From positions 1 through 39,819 of the forward strand of contig JAMCUD010000081.1 of the NCBI GenBank assembly GCA_023379355.1: a stretch of DNA of 39,819 nucleotides. The letters are read 5' to 3'. The notes under the pieces are model-generated. The model was not told where the DNA came from and searched no databases. It saw only the letters and a list, made by a program, of their open reading frames with translations. Position 1 is the first letter of the stretch. Each line of letters starts with the position of its first letter. Shown in pieces: positions 34,040-39,819 of this stretch. The stretch comes from Thermoplasmatota archaeon (GTDB lineage Archaea; Thermoplasmatota; Thermoplasmata; Thermoplasmatales; Thermoplasmataceae). The position numbers and the translations under genes are program-made.

Positions 34040-35296
34040 ATGCCTCTGGAAATTGATCTGGAATCCTATCTCGAGAAGTACAGATGGAAAGAACATGCTG
34101 GTTTTTACAGGCCTGCATTTGGCAAAGGTTCGATTGCCGATATTCCTGACTCAATCCTATTGACCCAGGGGGTTAAGGCCTTTAACTCAGGCGTGCCACC
34201 GATCAAGCCTGATCCTGCAGATCACACGGTTTTCATTCTTATCGATGGCTTTGGGTACAGCAGCCTTGAATATGCACTTAGAATGAAAGGCAATGGAATT
34301 CTTTCAGCCTTTCTCAATGGATCATCGCTTATACCAGTAACTAGCATATTTCCATCCACAACTTCCACTGCAACTGTTACTCTTCACACAGGCATGGACC
34401 CGGAGGAACACGGTATCATAGGATATCTGCAGTACAGGGCTGAGGTTGGAGCAGTATGCAATATGATCTCCATGTCGCCAGTGGGTATGTGGAACAGGTC
34501 AATTGCAGATAACAGGGGATTTTCGCATATCCGATATCATGGAACTCTGCACCAAAGATTCAAAGGGGAGGATATTCCGTCGTACCTGTATATGCCTTAC
34601 AGCATAAGGAACAGTGGCCTTACAAGAATAACCGGTACAGGTAGCATATTGAGACCATATCACTCCCCCGCTCACATGGTGATGGAAATACAGAGGGATT
34701 TGAAATCATGCAGCGGCAGAAGTTTCCATTTTGCATATCTATCCTCCGTGGATACAATTTCGCATAAGGTTGGGCCATACACGGAGGCAAATGCTATGGA
34801 AATCGAGTCCACCTTCAGGTTCATATCTGATTTAATCTCAGGATTAAAGGGGACAAGGTCATCAATATTAATTTCTGCTGATCATGGACATACGGAAGTT
34901 GATCAGGAAAAGATCACTGACGTTGCGCTCAACCGGAAACTCAGGAAGATGATGATATCCCCCATGACAGGAGATGGCCGGTCTCCTAATTTCAGAATAA
35001 GGGAATATGACAGCAATAATTTTTTAGAAGCCATAGGGAAGATTGCCATGGACGCAGAAGTAGTTGCTTCGTCTGATATGATTTCCGATGGAATGTTTGG
35101 CAGGAAAGGGATAAGCGGAATATCACGCGATGCATTTGGAGATTATTTCCTGTTGTATCATGAAAACCGGGCAATGATAGACAGTTCAATCACAGCCCTT
35201 GATCCAGAGTGGAATGCTTCAGATATGATAGGTATGCATGGTGGACTTACCTATGAGGAGATGATAGTGCCTTTCATCCACAAAAATGTGCCATGA
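34040..35296 (+). CDS. Alkaline-phosphatase-superfamily phosphodiesterase/pyrophosphatase
   Basis: This 418-aa two-metal enzyme resembles type I phosphodiesterase/nucleotide pyrophosphatase. Metal and catalytic features appear in order: D69 in FILIDGFGYS, the nucleophilic Thr near residue 108 in FPSTTSTATVTLHTGM, SSVDTISHKVGP, ISADHGHTEV, and the last histidine in MIGMHGGLTYEE. The start at 34040 is chosen over a longer frame (to 33977) because TTTTTATT lies about 30 bases upstream and the extra residues overlap the preceding gene. It has no signal peptide, which points to a cytoplasmic enzyme. Related enzymes also include phosphoglycerate mutase and sulfatases; substrate is open. Confidence 0.85.
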   Translation: MPLEIDLESYLEKYRWKEHAGFYRPAFGKGSIADIPDSILLTQGVKAFNSGVPPIKPDPADHTVFILIDGFGYSSLEYALRMKGNGILSAFLNGSSLIPVTSIFPSTTSTATVTLHTGMDPEEHGIIGYLQYRAEVGAVCNMISMSPVGMWNRSIADNRGFSHIRYHGTLHQRFKGEDIPSYLYMPYSIRNSGLTRITGTGSILRPYHSPAHMVMEIQRDLKSCSGRSFHFAYLSSVDTISHKVGPYTEANAMEIESTFRFISDLISGLKGTRSSILISADHGHTEVDQEKITDVALNRKLRKMMISPMTGDGRSPNFRIREYDSNNFLEAIGKIAMDAEVVASSDMISDGMFGRKGISGISRDAFGDYFLLYHENRAMIDSSITALDPEWNASDMIGMHGGLTYEEMIVPFIHKNVP

Positions 35297-35534
35297 CATG
35301 CCATCTCGTATTTTTGGAGTGGACTGTTTCCGTTCTCAAAATGACAGATATATGCCAGTCACGATCATAATCGAAAATAGCTGATCGGTCTTGAAATTTT
35401 AATTTACGGGATCATTTAGAATATTCAGGCCGCAAATATGGATCCTGTAATTTTACCGGGTAACAATTGCATTAGTGCCCTCAGAAATCCTTTAAATTAG
35501 TGAGAAAGGTGTAATGTTTCCGGAGGTCAGCAAA

Positions 35535-35684
35535 ATGCAAAGGACTATCTGGAGACTATTTTATGGTGTTCTAACGGAATACCTCCGTGAAAGGTTATCC
35601 GGTCAGGCCACAAGAGATCCCCGGCAAGAAGGTATTTTGCAGGCACAGCTGATGGGCATTTTTGTGATGTATCCTCATGCCTGA
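35535..35684 (+). CDS. Possible small protein, 49 aa
   Basis: A complete promoter-to-stop set is visible. TTTAAATT (about 35490-35497) is followed after some 25 bases by GGAGGTC (35521-35528), a strong Shine-Dalgarno, and then ATG at 35535 with a seven-base spacer. The product begins MQRTIWRLFYGVLTEYLRER, is basic and amphipathic in its first 25 residues, and ends in a hydrophobic stretch (LMGIFVMYPHA). An in-frame ATG at 35514 would add seven residues. I recognise no family. It could be a genuine small protein or the remains of a longer gene. Confidence 0.35.
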   Translation: MQRTIWRLFYGVLTEYLRERLSGQATRDPRQEGILQAQLMGIFVMYPHA

Positions 35685-35777
35685 AATACTGAGGAGGTTT
35701 TCTCAGGATAGCGTGGTCCATTGATCCACCCGTCCCTGATAGCAAGATTGGCAGATCGAGTTAGGCTTGAATATGTA

Positions 35778-35796
35778 TCTTCGCAATCTGCGAAGA
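35778..35796. repeat. Perfect hairpin (8-bp stem, 3-nt loop)
   Basis: TCTTCGCA-ATC-TGCGAAGA is a perfect inverted repeat with a three-base loop. It lies about 95 bases after the small ORF and 150 bases before the HTH gene. There is no T-run after it, so it is not a classical terminator. It may be a protein-binding palindrome, a hairpin in a small RNA, or the end of a lost insertion element. Confidence 0.5.
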
Positions 35797-35943
35797 ATCG
35801 AATGCTTCAAAATATAGATTTTTGAATTTGCAGCCTCGCAAGAAAACCTAACCCTTCCTGCATCCAGAGAAATGTCAAGGTATCTGAAGTTTAATGTGAC
35901 ATAATTCTTTAAAGAAATTGGGGATTACTTTAGGGTGACCATT

Positions 35944-36351
35944 ATGCCGCTTGTAAGGCACATCTCCAAGGAGCAGCTCGAAATGGTAATTTCCAGGGAA
36001 AAATACCGGGCGAGAATGATCAAGAGATTGCTTTTCATAAAATTGCTCTATGATGGGCACAGCCTTGGAGATGCCTGTGAAATTATGGGAATCACTAAGT
36101 CCTGCGGGTACATGTGGTTGAATCGCTGGAATCTCCAGGGCCCCACTGCCTTTGTCCCCGTAACAAGACCAGGTAGGCCACGAAAGGTAAGCGCAACATC
36201 AAGGCAGATTGTTGACTTACTGGGCAGAAATCACTCACTTGAAGCTGCCAGGTCAGCAATAAGGGAGAGATTTGGTGTGGAATATTCCTACAGACAGATA
36301 ATCAGGATAATTAAGCAGATAGAACAGGAGAATCTTGAGCAAATGGAATGA
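35944..36351 (+). CDS. Orphan IS630-type helix-turn-helix protein
   Basis: This protein of 135 residues consists only of the DNA-binding part of an IS630/Tc1-type transposase. One HTH (SLGDACEIMGITKSCGYMWL, about residues 40-65) is followed by a linker with the AT-hook-like RPGRPRKVS and a second helix-turn-helix region (SLEAARSAIRERFGVEYSYR). The DDE catalytic domain that should follow is absent, and the 264 bases downstream contain no trace of it. The start at 35944 is preferred over GTG at 35935 because AGGGTGA lies five bases upstream of it. It may be a domesticated regulator or a transposase remnant; the intact frame with its own ribosome-binding site favours the first. Confidence 0.7.
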   Translation: MPLVRHISKEQLEMVISREKYRARMIKRLLFIKLLYDGHSLGDACEIMGITKSCGYMWLNRWNLQGPTAFVPVTRPGRPRKVSATSRQIVDLLGRNHSLEAARSAIRERFGVEYSYRQIIRIIKQIEQENLEQME

Positions 36352-36549
36352 TCCATGAACATGATCCTGTTGATTTATTCTCATTATACTATGTCAAAAA
36401 ATTCTGTCACATGAATATTTTACGATGCTCTGCAGATGATGTTATAGGGCCCAGGGAACAGTAACCTATCTTCAATGTTGTGCGTCATTAAACCATATTA
36501 TAGTTCTACATTATAGACAAAATAGTAAAATATAATTCAAGATTAAAAT

Positions 36550-36607
36550 CCTCAGGGCTGGGACTTTCCTCCCCCCAAGAGACAGAAATCCCAACCGTCC
36601 GAGGTGA
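36550..36607 (+). promoter_or_regulatory. Leader hairpin covering the Shine-Dalgarno of the sedolisin gene
   Basis: The 5' region of the protease gene can fold into a long imperfect hairpin. GGCTGGGACTTTC (36556-36568) pairs with GAAATCCCAACC (36585-36596) with one mismatch and one bulge, and the outer CCTC (36550-36553) can pair with GAGG (36601-36604) of the Shine-Dalgarno GAGGTGA. The loop contains a run of six C. TATA-like candidates lie at about 36490-36500, 36509-36516 and 36528-36534; the last would start transcription inside the hairpin and exclude the outer pairing. Confidence 0.45.
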
Positions 36608-36615
36608 AAAGAGCC

Positions 36616-39600
36616 ATGGATAATAGGTATAAAGTTATTATCTCCATGATAGTGGTTGCACTTTTTGTTGCCTCAATCATGGTGTACGGTGTAAGCAACG
36701 CAGCAGGTCGATCAGAAGCGCAGATCCCCATTGCATCGGAGAGCAGTATGTTATCCGGCCAGATGGTGCAGATGCAGCCATCAACCATAAATTCCCAGTC
36801 ATTGAAATTTGGGAATTTTGAGCTTGTTAACGAGAATTCACAGTTCAACCCTAACGCGCAGCTTGTCGTGACACTGAGCCTGAAACCCCAGGGAAACATT
36901 TCATCTTATGTATCCGCCATATCAAACCCTGATTCCGCCCTATACAGACACTACACGACAGCAGCCGGGCTTGGAGCCCTGTACGGGGTTTCACAGCAGG
37001 TTTACAGCTCCATAGTATCGTATTTCAGCCACTACGGTCTGAGTGTTCAGACTAGCCCCACAAGACTTTCACTCACCCTTGTTGGAACCGTGTCACAGTT
37101 TGAATCGGCGTTTGACACCCAGATAGGTGCTTATGCCATTCAGTATACAAGCGATGGGGTCTGGCTACCTCAGTTTGGGAACGGCAGTGCAGTCCCTGGC
37201 AATGTTTCGCTATCTCCAATTGAATACGTCAATACTGCAGGTCTGAACATGCCTGCAGGAATTGCACAGTATGTCAGTGGAATTACGGGTCTTGACGGAA
37301 TGGCAGCCTCGCCTGATCTCATGTTGCCATACGGAATGAGTCCGAGCGGTGTGGTCCAGGGTCTCTATAACAACACTGGCACATCAGTGACTTTGAACTC
37401 TTCACAGGCTCCAGGAAGCATCTCTAACCCATATGATCTTGGGTCTGTGCAGAACATTACTGATGCGAACTTCACATGGGCTCCGGATTACCTGACACCA
37501 ACAGAGGCAGCGTTTAATACACCTTTCAGCAACTACCAGTTCATATTCCCGAGCACAATGCATGTCCTGACAGGAGCAAGCAATCTCTGGTCAGGGCTGT
37601 CCACAATCGCCAGTGAACCGGACCAGGGGCAGGGCGTTACTGTTGCTGTCATAGAGGTTGGAGATCTGCCGCTATCATGGCTTCAGGGTTTCGCAAAGGA
37701 AGTCTGGAACAACCCCAACCAGATAACAAGCAGGCTTAGTGTTGTGAATCTACTGGGTGCAAACCTGTTAGACGGCGAGATATACGGGTGGACACTTGAA
37801 ACTGCACTTGATATTGAGTACATCGCCGCAATGGCACCTGCTGCACACATCGATCTTGTTGCCGTACCCAATGATCAGTTCTCATCATTCGACTATGCTT
37901 ACCAGTATATTGCACAGAACCTTGTGAGCGGTAACAACGCAACCGATTCAATCAGCATAACCAGTAACTCATACGGAAGCGGAGAGGAATATACTGCATT
38001 CTTCGGTGCACCTATGTATATGACCGTAGAGAATACTCTACTGTCTGAACTGAATGCTGTCGGAGTGACAAACTTCTTCGCCACAGGAGACTACGGATCG
38101 TATGCGGCTGCATTTGAATATGGCGCAACGTCTGCCGGAATACCGGCCATAGCCACAGGATCGACGAGTGTGGGCGGTGGGCAGTTGACGGCAGAGAGTA
38201 ACGGTCTTGCATTCCCGGACACCGGTGTATATGCCCTGAATTCGGAATTCAACCTTGAGATGCAGGTTGCACCGGCAACTGGAGTACAGTCCTACACGTA
38301 CTGGTCATATGGGTTTGGTGAGGACGGAACATTCAAGGGCGAGATTGGCGGAGGATTCGGGCAGTCAATAATGTCCTCGCAGCCATGGTGGCAGAACGCT
38401 CTGGATACATATAGTTCAGGGGCTCGGATGGATCCTGTTGTCAGTGGGCCTGCTGCATTTAACATGTCTGTATACACAGGCTTCTGGAACCTCTTCTATG
38501 GCGGGACATCATTTGCCACTCCCATAACAGCGGGCGAGTGGGCACTCATAGAAGAACAGGCCGATGTGGCATTCGGTTCCCCATCAATGGGCGATATCAA
38601 CCCCACACTGTATCAGGCACACAACGCCTATGAGGCTGGTATGTCAAATGTCCATTTCGACCCGTACATTGACATGCAGAACATCGGGAAAGGTTTCAAC
38701 TACGGACCCACGAACAGCTTCGACTGGTACTATTTCAACCTTACAATAAACGAGCCATCGGATCCAATTGTTCCATGGTGGATCTTCACACTTGGAAACC
38801 CTGCCGGAAACAACTGGAATTACCTTCAGGGGCTTGGAATGATAAACGTTGGAATCATGGACAGCGCACTCATTGGCCAGGTGCCAAGCACACAGCATGC
38901 ACTGATGAATGAGCCCTTTACCGTAATGCTAGTTACACCTTCAGGGCCTTCCCAGTTTGAAACCCTTACTGGAGGTACCACTTACACCTTCCAGGTGATA
39001 CTTGCCAATGGACAGCCTGGCGGATATTACACTGTTGAAGCATATTCCGGAGGACCAAACAATGGGATGTACGGTGGGGGCACATTGACGCAGATACACA
39101 CCAATGCACAGGGAATGTTCAACTATACGCCTGTATACAATATGAACTCACCAAGCCCTGCAGCATCAGAATACGGATACTTCCTTACTTCGTCAGTGTC
39201 AAGCAGTGAGGCAAGCTTCCAGCAGTTTGCTGTTGTTCTTCCGCCGGTCACCAGTGGAAACCTGACACTCGGTGTCACAAATGCCCTTGGCATGCTTGAG
39301 ACCGGTGTTGCAGAGGTCCCGATGTTCATGGACACGCAGACTGGCTTTTACAACTTGATTGGAGCAACCGGTGAGGTCTTCCTGAACGGTACCCCTGTGA
39401 GCAATGCTGTTGTGCACGAAATATCGGTGAACAATACACAGTTCTCATACGAGGATCCAACGCTGCCAGTGGCAAGCTATGCTCCTGGTGTGCAGGTTGG
39501 AACATTCCTTTCTGATGGGAGAGGGATGTTCAATTTCTGGACCGATGCTTTCCTTGCAGAGATAAATGGCCCTCTGTATACTCAGGTTGAAATGCTATAT

Positions 39601-39819
39601 GCCACTTATGGCAACCTGACAAGCAACATGGTAACGGTATACGTGGAACCCCAGGCCGGGAGCTTCTATCCGAACATAGGTCTTAACAGTGCAGGCACGG
39701 CACTTGTTGGTACCGTAACGTTCAGTGACATGAAGTACGTGAACTATGTGAATATATCCATAGGATCGGAGCCAGGACAGTACGTTAACGTCAGCTATCC
39801 GCCACAGTTCGTTGATTCC
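36616..39819 (+). CDS. Secreted pre-pro-sedolisin (S53 acid serine peptidase), partial
   Basis: At least 1,068 residues are encoded, with no stop before the window end. A signal-like segment (YKVIISMIVVALFVASIMV, residues 5-23) leads to a pro-kumamolisin activation domain (about residues 70-200; SLTLVGTVSQFESAFDTQIG). The S53 catalytic domain follows: E395 and D399 in WTLETALDIEY (spacing of four as in sedolisin), the oxyanion D492 in ATGDYGS and the nucleophile S632 in GGTSFATPITAG. About 400 residues after it are beta-rich with many N-x-S/T sites, probably Ig-like or adhesive domains and perhaps a C-terminal membrane anchor beyond the window. S53 peptidases act in acid, as expected for this organism. 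GAGGTGA eight bases before ATG is the ribosome-binding site. Confidence 0.93.
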   Translation, partial: MDNRYKVIISMIVVALFVASIMVYGVSNAAGRSEAQIPIASESSMLSGQMVQMQPSTINSQSLKFGNFELVNENSQFNPNAQLVVTLSLKPQGNISSYVSAISNPDSALYRHYTTAAGLGALYGVSQQVYSSIVSYFSHYGLSVQTSPTRLSLTLVGTVSQFESAFDTQIGAYAIQYTSDGVWLPQFGNGSAVPGNVSLSPIEYVNTAGLNMPAGIAQYVSGITGLDGMAASPDLMLPYGMSPSGVVQGLYNNTGTSVTLNSSQAPGSISNPYDLGSVQNITDANFTWAPDYLTPTEAAFNTPFSNYQFIFPSTMHVLTGASNLWSGLSTIASEPDQGQGVTVAVIEVGDLPLSWLQGFAKEVWNNPNQITSRLSVVNLLGANLLDGEIYGWTLETALDIEYIAAMAPAAHIDLVAVPNDQFSSFDYAYQYIAQNLVSGNNATDSISITSNSYGSGEEYTAFFGAPMYMTVENTLLSELNAVGVTNFFATGDYGSYAAAFEYGATSAGIPAIATGSTSVGGGQLTAESNGLAFPDTGVYALNSEFNLEMQVAPATGVQSYTYWSYGFGEDGTFKGEIGGGFGQSIMSSQPWWQNALDTYSSGARMDPVVSGPAAFNMSVYTGFWNLFYGGTSFATPITAGEWALIEEQADVAFGSPSMGDINPTLYQAHNAYEAGMSNVHFDPYIDMQNIGKGFNYGPTNSFDWYYFNLTINEPSDPIVPWWIFTLGNPAGNNWNYLQGLGMINVGIMDSALIGQVPSTQHALMNEPFTVMLVTPSGPSQFETLTGGTTYTFQVILANGQPGGYYTVEAYSGGPNNGMYGGGTLTQIHTNAQGMFNYTPVYNMNSPSPAASEYGYFLTSSVSSSEASFQQFAVVLPPVTSGNLTLGVTNALGMLETGVAEVPMFMDTQTGFYNLIGATGEVFLNGTPVSNAVVHEISVNNTQFSYEDPTLPVASYAPGVQVGTFLSDGRGMFNFWTDAFLAEINGPLYTQVEMLYATYGNLTSNMVTVYVEPQAGSFYPNIGLNSAGTALVGTVTFSDMKYVNYVNISIGSEPGQYVNVSYPPQFVDS

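Larger units (their letters stand above)
35297..35934. other. Gene-poor interval with a small ORF and a hairpin
   Basis: About 640 bases separate the phosphatase gene and the HTH gene. A T-rich tract (GTATTTTTGG at about 35308-35317) just after the phosphatase stop could terminate its transcript. One small ORF with a good Shine-Dalgarno (35535-35684) and one perfect hairpin (35778-35796) are described separately. I see no tRNA, no CRISPR repeat and no other coding region. A 66-codon frame on the minus strand (35545-35745) has no recognisable features. Confidence 0.5.

Noticed and set aside
35545..35745. 66-aa minus-strand frame in the gene-poor interval
   Set aside because: It has no ribosome-binding site or promoter that I can identify, and the opposite strand has a better small-ORF signal.
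1..39819. CRISPR array, rRNA genes or further tRNA genes
   Set aside because: No regularly spaced direct repeats and no rRNA-like sequence were seen, and no cloverleaf apart from tRNA-Ala at 1392-1463.

Overview
The window looks like a chromosomal segment of an acidophilic, heterotrophic euryarchaeon of the Thermoplasmatales type. Evidence: an archaeal A-type ATP synthase operon; isopentenyl phosphate kinase with a type 2 IPP isomerase; ADP-forming acetyl-CoA synthetase; a Tfx-type regulator; a very large exported sedolisin (acid protease); and many genes whose TATA box lies about 25 bases before the start codon, as expected for leaderless archaeal mRNAs. Base composition looks to be in the mid-40s % GC (not computed), with a more AT-rich left end. 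I do not assign genus or species.

Layout. 1-1463: a decayed integration site. A degenerate copy of the 3' half of tRNA-Ala (11-55) and the intact tRNA-Ala(TGC) (1392-1463) bracket a VapBC toxin-antitoxin pair and a broken MFS transporter. 1540-3586: acetyl-CoA synthetase alpha and beta subunits (minus). 3819-6134: isoprenoid operon IPK - IDI-2 - ZPR1-like zinc protein. 6203-14704: ten-gene ATP synthase operon in the order K-E-C-F-A-B-D-(57-aa membrane ORF)-H-I. 14695-18035: an 81-aa membrane protein, two unrecognised proteins and an S9 peptidase. 18030-21295 (minus): PLP aminotransferase, NAD-dependent sugar epimerase and an MFS exporter. 21481-23126: sulfide:quinone oxidoreductase coupled to a DUF1641 protein, followed by a convergent AsnC/Lrp-like regulator. 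23969-25224 (minus): prephenate dehydrogenase and a chorismate mutase with an unexplained C-terminal half. 25353-28716: Nudix hydrolase, a WtpABC/TupABC/ModABC-like oxyanion ABC transporter and a divergent Tfx regulator. 28719-33977: three MFS transporters around a DAHP synthase with a clear operator-like inverted repeat. 34040-35296: an alkaline-phosphatase-superfamily enzyme. 35297-36615: a gene-poor stretch with a small ORF, a perfect hairpin and an orphan IS630-type HTH protein. 36616-39819: a pre-pro-sedolisin running off the right edge, preceded by a leader hairpin that can pair with its Shine-Dalgarno.

How it fits together: proton-coupled ATP synthesis, ADP-forming acetate/ATP production, quinone-linked sulfide oxidation, ether-lipid precursor synthesis and aromatic amino-acid synthesis form the core metabolism. 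Peptide scavenging (S9 peptidase, secreted sedolisin) and several H+-driven MFS carriers fit growth on proteins in acid. The candidates most worth attention as little-described biology are the 57-aa ORF translationally coupled inside the ATP synthase operon, the sedolisin leader hairpin, the chorismate mutase C-terminal half, the tRNA-bounded island, and the operator in front of DAHP synthase.
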